A stretch of DNA of 64,000 nt from Segatella baroniae DSM 16972 = JCM 13447. Its GTDB lineage: Bacteria; Bacteroidota; Bacteroidia; Bacteroidales; Bacteroidaceae. Position 1 is the first letter of the stretch; the number at the start of each line of letters is the position of its first letter. Made by a program: the position numbers and the translations under genes. Where the stretch lies: positions 1 through 64,000 of the forward strand of contig NZ_AUFQ01000005.1 in NCBI RefSeq assembly GCF_000426585.1, read 5' to 3'. Under the pieces are notes generated by a model. The model was given only the letters and a program-made list of their open reading frames with translations. It was not told the origin of the DNA and ran no database searches. This document shows positions 8,192 to 16,064 of this stretch, piece after piece.

Positions 8192-9259
8192 CTATTTTCC
8201 TGTAATGGTATCTGCGTTTCTGTTTTCCTGATGCCGCTTCCAGTTTGCTATTGCAAGTTGCTTGGTAGTATTGGCATAGCAATACTCACAGAGATGCGGA
8301 CAAGTGTTATACTCGCCAATATCCTTTGCTGCCATACAGCCACAGAAAGCCCGCTGACCGGAGTCTTTCTTGTGTGCGCTCTGAAAATATTGGTTGTTAG
8401 GCAGCGCAATGGCTCCCTCCGGAAGAGGAGAGCTGTCATCAAATAGCGACAGGGTAGGCATGGGAAGAATTTTTACCTTCATAAAGTCCATTAAGACCTT
8501 ATCCTGCCACGCCAACCGTGTTATCAAGTCTCCGTCGATGCAGCGGTTGTGTGCGATGCCATATTTCTCTATATCTATCTTCTCGCTGCACGTAGCGAGC
8601 TGATAGTTCCACCCAAGCTTACGGTTTAACTCCGATAACTTAGCTGCAAACTCTTCCATCTGTGGTGTTACCCATTCCCTGTAGAGTATGCCGCTTCTTT
8701 CGAGGTTTTTCTTCACTTTTCGGTATATCCCAATATCGGCATACGAGAAAACAAACTTCTCGGTGTAGCCTTTTAACTGATTACCAACATTCTGTACCTT
8801 GTACAAAAGGTCATCCACTGATATGTTGTCGGTTAAAATCAAGGGGTCGAAGCGCCACACTACGCTGCCTACCCCTAGTTCATGGACAAGCAGTTTGAAT
8901 GTTTCTATGCGAGTGGCTAATGGCGGAACTTTCTCCAAGTGTTCCTGTTCATAGTCGTTCAACGAGTACTGGATGTAGCATTTTATATTTCTCTCCTTCA
9001 GAACATCGAGATAAGGTAGAAGCGGTCGAGGGTTTTTGGACCAGAAAACTATGAAGCGCGTTTGTTCATATGACACATACGACTTTACCCCGTTAAAAGG
9101 ATTCATCCATGCTGAGTAGCCTTGCTTCAGGCGGTCGAAGAACCAATCGGAATAGAAAGCTGGTATATCGGTGCTTCTGCTTGCTGAAACGATGACGGGG
9201 GCCTGTGCTTTCACCGTCTGTCCATCAATAATTATATCTTTATGTTGCCAAGTTGCCAT
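8192..9259 (-). CDS. DUF1848 family iron-sulfur protein
   Basis: A 355-residue protein that begins with the DUF1848 hallmark VIVSASRSTDIPAFYSDWF and includes FIVFWSKNPRP and VVWRFDPLIL. Near its C-terminus lies a cysteine cluster: CGC at 306-308 and CPHLCEYC at 320-327, the latter a CxxxCxxC spacing as in radical SAM [4Fe-4S] enzymes but placed at the wrong end of the chain, which is normal for this family. The biochemical role of DUF1848 is not established; nucleic-acid repair-like chemistry has been suggested by resemblance only. It lies 33 bases downstream of the 76-residue gene and 2 bases upstream of the helicase-fusion ATG, so it belongs to the same transcript. Confidence 0.75.
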   Translation of the reverse strand: MATWQHKDIIIDGQTVKAQAPVIVSASRSTDIPAFYSDWFFDRLKQGYSAWMNPFNGVKSYVSYEQTRFIVFWSKNPRPLLPYLDVLKERNIKCYIQYSLNDYEQEHLEKVPPLATRIETFKLLVHELGVGSVVWRFDPLILTDNISVDDLLYKVQNVGNQLKGYTEKFVFSYADIGIYRKVKKNLERSGILYREWVTPQMEEFAAKLSELNRKLGWNYQLATCSEKIDIEKYGIAHNRCIDGDLITRLAWQDKVLMDFMKVKILPMPTLSLFDDSSPLPEGAIALPNNQYFQSAHKKDSGQRAFCGCMAAKDIGEYNTCPHLCEYCYANTTKQLAIANWKRHQENRNADTITGK

Positions 9260-9292
9260 AGCTTAAAATATTAAATCGTCAGAATAATCATG

Positions 9293-9523
9293 TTAACCTG
9301 TGAAGTTATTAAAATCAGCTTCAGGTTCTTCTATATTGCAATAAGACCTTCTTTCTGTTTCTCGGCTCCATTTGAGAAAAAGTTTTTGAACGTTTCTTGA
9401 ATAGAGCTGCAAGTGGGTATCTTCACTTTTTTGATGGATAACAAAATAAGGAGCCATAAGTTCCTGTAATGGCCTTCTGTAGTTATAGACAATACTTTTA
9501 TATTTCACTAGATTTCCTAACAT
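9293..9523 (-). CDS. Small hypothetical protein opening the four-gene operon
   Basis: The family of this 76-residue ORF is not recognised. It is rich in Tyr, Arg and Lys (YKSIVYNYRRPLQEL, KLFLKWSRETERRSY) with an acidic tail (NIEEPEADFN), has no signal peptide or membrane segment, and could be a small nucleic-acid-binding or regulatory partner. It is the first gene of the minus-strand cluster and is 33 bases from the DUF1848 gene. The 109 bases between it and the tRNA must hold the operon promoter, although no good TAnnTTTG box was found there. The coding call rests on position and a plausible start. Confidence 0.5.
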   Translation of the reverse strand: MLGNLVKYKSIVYNYRRPLQELMAPYFVIHQKSEDTHLQLYSRNVQKLFLKWSRETERRSYCNIEEPEADFNNFTG

Positions 9524-9578
9524 AACTCTGCTTTTAGAAAGTTCGCCAAAAGTTCACAGTATGGATTATTAACGAAAC

Positions 9579-9610
9579 AAAGGAACTACGAGTGATTTCG
9601 TAACTCCTTT
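9579..9610 (-). terminator. Hairpin downstream of tRNA-Met
   Basis: AAAGGAACTACG (9579-9590) and CGTAACTCCTTT (9599-9610) form a 12-bp stem with two internal mismatches, 23 bases past the tRNA 3' end on the tRNA strand. It may end the tRNA transcript; the following U tract is poor. Confidence 0.35.
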
Positions 9611-9632
9611 ATTTATAAGATTTTAATCTTTG

Positions 9633-9706
9633 TAGCGGGGGTGGGACCCGAACCCACGACCTCCGGATTATGAATCCGACGCTCTAACCAGCTGAGCTAT
9701 CCCGCC
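9633..9706 (-). tRNA. tRNA-Met (CAT anticodon)
   Basis: The minus strand folds as a 74-nt tRNA. The 5' end is GGCGGGATAGCTCAGCTGG, the anticodon loop TTCATAA gives CAT, and the T-arm is GTGGG-TTCGGGT-CCCAC with discriminator A. CCA is not encoded. The sequence resembles elongator tRNA-Met rather than tRNA-Ile2 of Bacteroidota. One oddity is that position 7 (A) faces C at 66, a mismatch at the base of the acceptor stem, and 1-72 is a G-U wobble. The accessory island begins right at its 3' side, a common integration position. Confidence 0.9.
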
Positions 9707-9742
9707 ATCATTTTCAGCAAAGCAAACCGGCATTTGCGGGTG

Positions 9743-9750
9743 CAAAGGTA
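9743..9750 (-). promoter_or_regulatory. -7 box for tRNA-Met
   Basis: Minus-strand TACCTTTG (TAnnTTTG) lies 36 bases upstream of the tRNA 5' end. Confidence 0.6.
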
Positions 9751-9793
9751 ATGCTTTTTATGGAATAGACAAAGAAAAGCGAAAGTTTTTTCT

Positions 9794-9801
9794 TAAATTT
9801 G
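9794..9801 (+). promoter_or_regulatory. -7 box for the metalloprotease gene
   Basis: TAAATTTG matches TAnnTTTG and lies about 50 bases before the ATG at 9851. Confidence 0.5.
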
Positions 9802-9850
9802 CACTGCTTTCGCAAGCATAAAGAGAATTAACAGCAATCAAAATCATAGT

Positions 9851-12250
9851 ATGAAAAGAGTAATCGTTGCGCTGTCGCTGGGTCTCATGATAGGGACACC
9901 GGTGCAGGCGAAGAAGAAAAAGAAAGTGGAAGCACCGAAAAAAGAGGTGCGGACGCCCGCAAAAGCGGGACTGTTCAACGTGCAGCACTGGAAAGACAAG
10001 TACTATTTCCAGGTTCCCGACTCGTTGCTTGGCCGGCTGTTCATGGTCAACACCCGCTATGTCTCCACCCCCGTAGACGCAGGTCTCTATGGCGGTGAAC
10101 TCGCCAACAGCCAGGTTCTCTACTGGGAAAAGCGGGGAAAGGAACTCCATTTGCGGGCCAACATGTACGACACCCGTGTCGATTCCACCGACGCCATCGC
10201 CTTGGCTGTGCGCAACGCGAGCCAGGATCCCATCGTCTACGCACTCAAAATAGACTCCACCGTGACCGACACGGCGGGCAAAAAGCTCTACAGTGTCGAG
10301 GTGACGAACATGTTCAATGCCGACAATTCCGTGTTCAGCATTTACAATAGCTTGAAGGACAGGTTTGGAATCACGTCGTTCAAGAAGGACTTGTCGTACA
10401 TCGACTACATCCACACGTTCCCCATGAACACCGAAGTGGTCACGGTGAAGACCTTCGGCTCGAAGAGTACGACCAAGCTGCCGGCCGGACAAGAGACCGG
10501 AAATGTGACAATCAAGCTCAACACGTCGTTCGTCCTGCTGCCCAAAGAGCCGATGGCCTTCCGCACTTTCGACCCGCGTGTGGGCTATTTCACCGAATCT
10601 TTCAGCGAGTTTGGCGACAACCAGCAGAAAGCCGAGCGGCGGAAAATCATCTCACGGTGGCGCTTGGAGCCGAAGGATGTCGAGGCCTACAAGCGCGGCG
10701 AACTGGTGGAACCCGTGAAACAGATCGTCTATTACATCGACCCCGCCACGCCGAAGAAGTGGCGTCCCTACCTCATTGCGGGTGTGGAAGATTGGAACAA
10801 GGCCTTCGAGGCAGCCGGATTCAAGAATGCCATCACCGCCAAGGAGTGGCCCAACGACTCTACCATGAGCCTGGAAGACGCACGCTACTCGGTCATCCGC
10901 TATCTGGCCAGCGACATTCCCAATGCCTACGGCCCGCACGTGAGCGACCCACGGTCGGGCGAAATCATCGAAAGCCACATCGGCTGGTATCATAACGTGA
11001 TGTCGTTGCTCCACGACTGGTATCAAACGCAGGCCGGAGCCATCGACCAACGGGCACGGAAGCCGAAATTCGACGACGAGTTGATGGGCCAACTCATCCG
11101 TTTCGTCAGCTCACATGAAATCGGTCACACCCTCGGACTGCGCCACAACATGGGTGCCAGCTCCGCAACGCCCGTCGACAGCCTGCGCAACAAGGCCTGG
11201 GTGGAGCGACATGGACACACCGCTTCCATCATGGACTACGCCCGTTTCAACTATGTGGCGCAGCCGGAAGACAACATCGGCGAGGCCGGAACATTCCCCC
11301 GCATCGGCGATTACGACAAGTGGGCCATCAACTGGGGCTACCGCTGCTTCCCCGACAGCAAGGGCGAGAAGGACGAAAGGCTCACGCTCAACAAGATGAC
11401 GATAGCCAAACTCAAGGAAAGCAGACGCTACTGGTTTGGCGGTGAGGGCAACGACAACGACCCGAAGGCCCAGACCGAAGACCTCGGCGACGACGCCATG
11501 AAGGCTGGAAGCTATGGAATCAAGAACCTGAAACGCATCATCAAGCACCTGCCGGAGTGGAATTACGAGGAAGGCGACATGGATGAGAACGTGCGGTCGG
11601 CCTACCGCAGCCTGGTGCAACAGATGAGTCGGTATGCCAATCACGTAGCGGCCAACATCGGAGGAGGCTACCATGACTTCAAGAGTGTGGAGCAACCGGG
11701 CGAAACTTTCACACCCGTCGACCGCGCAACGCAGAAGCGTGCGCTGGCATGGCTCGAGGAGAATGTCTTCAAAGAGCCCACCTGGCTCATCTCGGAGCCT
11801 TATGTCAGGCGACTCGTCCGCGTACCGGAGAACAACATCTTCGGCATTGCCGACCGCGTATTGGACAAGTTGACCAGTGCCATGACCATCAATTTGGTGA
11901 GCAAACACGCCACGGGTGCCGGCAGCTACCAGCCCATGGAACTTGTCAACGACCTCGTCGGCTGTCTCTTCCGCTCGACCGCCACTGGCACGAAGGCCAC
12001 ACTTTGGACGCGCCATCTGCAGCGTCGGGCCGTCGGCAACTTCATCAAGGCCTGGAAAGTGACCATCGTCGACGAGCAACGCCCCTACGCCCTGGCCGCC
12101 ATCCAGCAGATCAAGACGCGGCTGCAGCAGGCCCGCACGGCCGACGCGGCCACCCGTGCCCACTATGCCGACCTGCTTCAGCAAATCAAGATAGCCCTTT
12201 CGGGCATGCCCACGGCGAAGGAAAGCAAGGTGGGCGCAGCGATGGAGTGA
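9851..12250 (+). CDS. Secreted zinc-dependent metalloprotease, metzincin type (DUF5117/DUF5118/DUF4953)
   Basis: This is a 799-residue exported protein. A signal peptide (MKRVIVALSLGLMIGTPVQA) is followed by a Lys-rich stretch. The zinc site HEIGHTLGLRH is at residues 422-432, matching HExxHxxGxxH with three zinc-binding histidines, and a Met-turn (SIMDY) follows about 35 residues later, so this is a metzincin with apparently intact catalysis. Length and flanking sequence fit the Bacteroidota DUF5117/DUF5118/DUF4953 family, often encoded beside SusC/SusD/DUF4843/PKD-like operons. Such an operon lies just downstream on the opposite strand. The likely job is periplasmic or surface degradation of proteins to peptides taken up by that system, which is an inference. 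Confidence 0.85.
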   Translation: MKRVIVALSLGLMIGTPVQAKKKKKVEAPKKEVRTPAKAGLFNVQHWKDKYYFQVPDSLLGRLFMVNTRYVSTPVDAGLYGGELANSQVLYWEKRGKELHLRANMYDTRVDSTDAIALAVRNASQDPIVYALKIDSTVTDTAGKKLYSVEVTNMFNADNSVFSIYNSLKDRFGITSFKKDLSYIDYIHTFPMNTEVVTVKTFGSKSTTKLPAGQETGNVTIKLNTSFVLLPKEPMAFRTFDPRVGYFTESFSEFGDNQQKAERRKIISRWRLEPKDVEAYKRGELVEPVKQIVYYIDPATPKKWRPYLIAGVEDWNKAFEAAGFKNAITAKEWPNDSTMSLEDARYSVIRYLASDIPNAYGPHVSDPRSGEIIESHIGWYHNVMSLLHDWYQTQAGAIDQRARKPKFDDELMGQLIRFVSSHEIGHTLGLRHNMGASSATPVDSLRNKAWVERHGHTASIMDYARFNYVAQPEDNIGEAGTFPRIGDYDKWAINWGYRCFPDSKGEKDERLTLNKMTIAKLKESRRYWFGGEGNDNDPKAQTEDLGDDAMKAGSYGIKNLKRIIKHLPEWNYEEGDMDENVRSAYRSLVQQMSRYANHVAANIGGGYHDFKSVEQPGETFTPVDRATQKRALAWLEENVFKEPTWLISEPYVRRLVRVPENNIFGIADRVLDKLTSAMTINLVSKHATGAGSYQPMELVNDLVGCLFRSTATGTKATLWTRHLQRRAVGNFIKAWKVTIVDEQRPYALAAIQQIKTRLQQARTADAATRAHYADLLQQIKIALSGMPTAKESKVGAAME

Positions 12251-12295
12251 CGCACATAGGCTGCGGTATCTATACACAATACCATAAAATCTAAA

Positions 12296-12334
12296 AAAAT
12301 CGGTCACAAAGCAACTTGCCTTGTGACCGATTTT
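12296..12334. terminator. Strong bidirectional terminator between convergent genes
   Basis: Arms AAAATCGGTCACAA (12296-12309) and TTGTGACCGATTTT (12321-12334) are perfect 14-bp complements with an 11-base loop, A tract before and T tract after. It separates the metalloprotease (plus) from the leucine-rich repeat gene (minus). Confidence 0.9.
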
Positions 12335-12371
12335 CGTCCCATCCCCCGCCTCCTTTGCGGCAGGCTGTGCG

Positions 12372-13508
12372 TTATTTCACGACCTTCCGACCATTGATGA
12401 TGTAGAGGCCGTGGCCCATTTCCTTCACCCGACGGCCGTCGATGGTGTAGATTTTGGCATTGGCGGCATTGCCTGACACGATGGAGTGGATGGCTGTGGC
12501 AGTCTTCACATGCGCGAAACCGAGTGCTTTGTAATGTTCCTCGCTGCCCTCCGGCACCTTGACGGTGGCCTTGTCGAGCACAGACGTGGCGAAAGCCTTG
12601 CTTTCAACCTTCGTGTCCGCCCGTTTGAAGGTCAGCTGATTCAGCCCGGAAGCCAGATTGAAGGCCTTCGCCTTTATCGTCTCCAGCGTGGACGGAAAGA
12701 GAACTGCCGTCATTTTGCCGCTTTGGAACGAGGATTCGGGCAGCTCCGTCAAAGCCGTTTCACTCAAGTCGACGACAAGTGACTTGGGCTTGGAGTTCTT
12801 GGCCAGGTTCAGGAAACAGCGATTGGCTATCGACGCCAGTGCCCCGCAGCCTTTCAGGCTCATGCTCGATATGTTGTAACTCTGTGCAAAGCCGTATTGG
12901 CCGATTGACCGCAGGGCAGAACACCCATCCAGAACGATTGATGTGGCTGCAGTCTGCTTGAAAGCATTGTTCTTTATGTCCTTCAATGCGGTCAACCCGG
13001 ATAGGTCTATCTCTTTCATGGCTGCCATTTCAAACGCATTCCGTTCAATGGTTTTCAAGTTTTTGCAGGCGGAAAAGTCAATCTTTTCCGCACGAATCGA
13101 GTTGAACGCGCTCACGCCTATCGCCTCAATCGACGCCGGCAAGACGATGGTTTTCAGCGTGGCGTTGCCCTTGTAGACGGCGACATGATTCTGATTCAAT
13201 TCCCACTTGTTCATGAAGGCGCTGTCGGGAATCGCGTTGGCGGGGTATTCCACGTGGCGATAGGTGCAGGCTTCGACCGTCACACCGTGCAGGTCGAGCT
13301 TCTCCACCTTCACCAGGGCGGTGTCGATATAGGCGAAGTCGGCCTTGTTGATATGCCCCGTAATGGACAATTCGGTGACGGCGTCGCCGGCTTTGATCAG
13401 TTCCGACAGCTTGCCGGCCGTCTTCACGTCAATGGTTTTCGACAGGCCGAAGGCTGACAAGGTCATCAGTCCCCAGCTGCTCATCAGGAGTAAAATTCTA
13501 ATTCTCAT
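12372..13508 (-). CDS. BspA-like leucine-rich repeat surface protein
   Basis: A 378-residue protein with an N-terminal signal peptide (MRIRILLLMSSWGLMTLSAFG). Irregular LRR_5/BspA-type repeats span about residues 45-330, with recurring I-x-x-x-A-F units such as IEAIGVSAFN, LKTIERNAFEM, LKDIKNNAFKQ and LETIKAKAFN. The end is IYTIDGRRVKEM followed by GLYIINGRKVVK, a short tail typical of Prevotella secreted proteins and reminiscent of type IX secretion type A sorting regions. BspA proteins bind host or bacterial surfaces. It converges on the metalloprotease and lies downstream of the SusCD operon on the same strand, separated by a repeat-rich 270-base gap. Ligand unknown. Confidence 0.8.
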   Translation of the reverse strand: MRIRILLLMSSWGLMTLSAFGLSKTIDVKTAGKLSELIKAGDAVTELSITGHINKADFAYIDTALVKVEKLDLHGVTVEACTYRHVEYPANAIPDSAFMNKWELNQNHVAVYKGNATLKTIVLPASIEAIGVSAFNSIRAEKIDFSACKNLKTIERNAFEMAAMKEIDLSGLTALKDIKNNAFKQTAATSIVLDGCSALRSIGQYGFAQSYNISSMSLKGCGALASIANRCFLNLAKNSKPKSLVVDLSETALTELPESSFQSGKMTAVLFPSTLETIKAKAFNLASGLNQLTFKRADTKVESKAFATSVLDKATVKVPEGSEEHYKALGFAHVKTATAIHSIVSGNAANAKIYTIDGRRVKEMGHGLYIINGRKVVK

Positions 13509-13599
13509 AAGCTTTATATGTATTTAAATGTTAATGATTCCGTCATGGGACGTTGTTTTTGCCGCAACCGTGCGACGCCGGTTTTCAATCGCTGTGCTT

Positions 13600-13760
13600 T
13601 CAACCGCTGAAAGGGCCGCTTTTGCCGGCTGAAAGGGCTGCTTTTACCAGCTGAAAGAGTAGCTTTTGCAAGCCGAAAGGGCTGCTTTGAAAAGTAAAAA
13701 GGCAAAAAGTAAAAAGGTAAAAAGTAAACGTAAAAGGGTGGAGGGGCTGCTTTTGAAAAG
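13600..13760. repeat. Dispersed intergenic repeat, copy 1 (AAAGGGCTGCTTT family)
   Basis: About four imperfect units of GAAAGGGCTGCTTT with a 22-23 base period (13608-13690) are followed by a purine-rich block of AAAAAGTAAAAAGG-like units (13683-13735) and one more GGGGCTGCTTTTG. The purine block is the reverse complement of the pyrimidine block at 28030-28065. There is no plausible gene here; short open frames across it are low-complexity. Confidence 0.7.
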
Positions 13761-13781
13761 CCGTTGCGCAACCGCCGTCCG

Positions 13782-15302
13782 CTACAGGCATTTGGTGAAG
13801 TAGCAAACGCGGCCCGGGATGATGTGGTCGTAGCTCTTCAGCCTGCGTCCCGACACGGTTTCGTAGACGTGGAGCGACGAGGCATGGAGCCGGCTGTTGT
13901 AGAGCAGCACCACCGTGCAGTAGTCTTCGTCGCGCAAACCCGAACCCGGGATGAGCGGAACGACGTCGACCACCTCTTCGTCGTTGTCGAATGTGACGAG
14001 TTTCTTGGCCTCCGACGGGTCGAAAGTCTCCATCTCGTAGTAGTCGAAACGGTAGATGGCGTTGTCGAGGCAGTAGAATCCGTAGGTTTCGCCGAAGGAT
14101 CCCCACCAGAACTTCACCCTTTCGGCGAACGCCCGGTCGACGTCCATCGCGCGTTCGAGCCGCAGCGGCTGCACCACCCGATTGATGTAGTTGACATGGA
14201 AGCGGTAGAGTTTGTAGCCGCCGTCCTTCTTTCCGACGAGATAAATGTGGTAGGGACGGTTGGCCGACTGGCCGGTGGCTTCGGAAAAGCAGCCCGCCAG
14301 TTCGTCGAGACGGAAGTCCTGCCCATCCACCTGCACGTATTCCATCTTGTCGTTGTAGACATGGTAGCAGCCCACCCGCCCGTCGTCGTGGAGCACGAAG
14401 GTCGCTTTCTTGTAGCGTTGGAACTGCTTGCTCGACATGGCCTGCCTCACGTGGCGGCTCTTCACCCAGGTGTTGTCGTCGAAGATGGGCAGTTTGCGGT
14501 CGAGCCCGTTGAACACGTGGAGCGTGCCGGCATTGATGAAATACTTCGAAGCGCCGTAGCCGAACGTCACATTGTGGATGTCGAGCGCCGCACCGCCGCC
14601 CTTGTACATCTTGCCGCTCACCTCTCCCGTGTATTCGCCCACGTTGAAGAAGAAGTTCTCCTTGGGGTCGGCGTTGCGAACGGATATGCAGCGGCCGTAG
14701 TCGGGTCCGTGGTCGGTGAAGACGGCCAGCTCGTTGGTCGAGTAGAGGGCGCCGGTGAAGCGGCCCTGGATAGGCTCCTGCGGCGATATACGATGAATCA
14801 TGCCGCTGAAATGGCGGCTGAAAGCCTCGGGCTTGCCTTGCAGCGACATCCATTCGATGTGCCCTTCGGGCGTCTGATAGACGCAGAGGTAGTCGGGCGT
14901 GTAGCTGCTCAGCACCCGGAAGCTGAACGTTTGGCGAAACTCCAGGCCGTTCTCTTTGTCGCGGACGACGAAGGTGGCCGGTATTTCGCCCGCCATGCTG
15001 TAGCCGGAGGGCAGCTCTACGGGCCACACCAGGTTGCGGTCGCGCCCGATCAACTGGCTGCGGCCCGCAAGCCAGCGGAAGTCGTAGCGGGTGGTGTCGG
15101 TGCTGTCGGAGTATGAAATCCGAGGTGTCAGGCGGAGTGTGTCGCCCTGATAGAGCGTATAGACGTCGCCGCTGATTCCCGAAACACGGGTCACTTGCGG
15201 CAGGTCGTCGGTGATTTCGCCGTCACGGCCGCCGTAGCACGACTGCAATACGGCCATGAGGGCCATATATATAAATAGGTGTAGCGTGTGAATCTTCGTC
15301 AT
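13782..15302 (-). CDS. PKD-like family lipoprotein of a SusCD operon
   Basis: The 506-residue product starts at the ATG at 15302 (an upstream TTG at 15314 is less likely). A lipoprotein signal ends at LQSC, Cys about 22. Residues about 35-130 look like an Ig/PKD-type domain (YTLYQGDTLRLTPRISYSD, FRWLAGRSQ) with a propeller-like remainder containing VFTDHGPDYGR and YHIYLVGKK. This matches the PKD-like lipoprotein family found as the last gene of SusC-SusD-DUF4843-PKD operons, as here. It begins 15 bases after the DUF4843 stop. It is presumably an outer-membrane surface protein that helps bind the imported ligand; the ligand is unknown. Confidence 0.75.
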   Translation of the reverse strand: MTKIHTLHLFIYMALMAVLQSCYGGRDGEITDDLPQVTRVSGISGDVYTLYQGDTLRLTPRISYSDSTDTTRYDFRWLAGRSQLIGRDRNLVWPVELPSGYSMAGEIPATFVVRDKENGLEFRQTFSFRVLSSYTPDYLCVYQTPEGHIEWMSLQGKPEAFSRHFSGMIHRISPQEPIQGRFTGALYSTNELAVFTDHGPDYGRCISVRNADPKENFFFNVGEYTGEVSGKMYKGGGAALDIHNVTFGYGASKYFINAGTLHVFNGLDRKLPIFDDNTWVKSRHVRQAMSSKQFQRYKKATFVLHDDGRVGCYHVYNDKMEYVQVDGQDFRLDELAGCFSEATGQSANRPYHIYLVGKKDGGYKLYRFHVNYINRVVQPLRLERAMDVDRAFAERVKFWWGSFGETYGFYCLDNAIYRFDYYEMETFDPSEAKKLVTFDNDEEVVDVVPLIPGSGLRDEDYCTVVLLYNSRLHASSLHVYETVSGRRLKSYDHIIPGRVCYFTKCL

Positions 15303-15317
15303 AGATGAAGCCAAAAC

Positions 15318-16064
15318 TTAATCGGTGAAATAAATGCGGTTGCCCGCGGCGTCGTATTCCTCGTGTTGCAGGAACCATTGCGTGCAGCGCGCGATCCAAT
15401 AGTCGAGCACCACGCTGCTGCCGTCGTCGGTCCATTCGGGGTCGGTAATGCCGCTCACGCGCAGGAAGACGGCGCACTTGCGGGGATGGTAGCTGATGCG
15501 GCGCAACTTGCTGTTCTTCTCCCAGAAGGCGGGGGCGATGGAAAGGTTCTTCGTGAAGCTGATGTCCACGTACTGATACTCGGGTATGCCGGCCCGGAAG
15601 TCGGCCGTTGGCACGAGCGCCAGGCGCATACGGTAGTTCTGTTCCTCGTCGAGTCGGTCGATGTGGATGGTCAGGCGTAGCGTGTCCTGGGTCATTCCAC
15701 GGCGGAACACCTGCTCCCCGCTCAGCGTATAGACCTGCGTGTCGAGTCCCGCCGACGCGCTGTCGACCACCGCCACCCGATAGTTGCGGTCGCGGGTGGC
15801 GTCGGCCACGCCTTGCAGCCGCACGGGGATGCGCAGCTCGTAGTCGCTGACGTCGCCGCCAAGGAAGTAGGCGTTGAACGAATAAGCCTCGGGATAGTTC
15901 GACTTGCTGCCGAATAGCTCGCCCTTGGCGATGTTGAGCGCGGCCTGCGAGGCGTCGTACTCGTCGAGTTTGTCCTCGCTGCACGCGCCCATCAGGGCCG
16001 GCAGCAGCAGGAACAGCAGCCTCACGGGCCACGCCATGGGCTGCGAAAAGCGTTTATTGACCAT
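15318..16064 (-). CDS. DUF4843 lipoprotein
   Basis: A 248-residue lipoprotein with a hydrophobic leader ending in LMGACSEDK (Cys28). Features typical of DUF4843 include the early Y-D-A-S-Q-A-A-L-N-I segment, a central region with RLQGVADATRDRNYRVAVVD, and a late IRVxxS-like strand pattern (EYQYVDISFTKNLS). The start at 16064 overlaps the end of the upstream SusD gene by 11 bases, so translation is coupled; the ATG at 16037 is an alternative. Proteins of this family accompany SusC/SusD pairs and are thought to sit at the cell surface as accessory binding proteins. No enzymatic motif is visible. Confidence 0.75.
   Translation of the reverse strand: MVNKRFSQPMAWPVRLLFLLLPALMGACSEDKLDEYDASQAALNIAKGELFGSKSNYPEAYSFNAYFLGGDVSDYELRIPVRLQGVADATRDRNYRVAVVDSASAGLDTQVYTLSGEQVFRRGMTQDTLRLTIHIDRLDEEQNYRMRLALVPTADFRAGIPEYQYVDISFTKNLSIAPAFWEKNSKLRRISYHPRKCAVFLRVSGITDPEWTDDGSSVVLDYWIARCTQWFLQHEEYDAAGNRIYFTD

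Noticed and set aside
9633-9706. tRNA-Ile2 with modified CAT anticodon
   Set aside because: The body sequence (GGCGGGATAGCTCAGCTGG) fits the elongator Met type of this phylum better, though modification cannot be seen in DNA.
13764-15116. Long plus-strand open frame (about 450 codons) opposite the PKD-like lipoprotein gene
   Set aside because: Antisense shadow of a G+C-rich gene with strong codon bias; no family match, and the minus-strand reading has signal peptide and operon logic.
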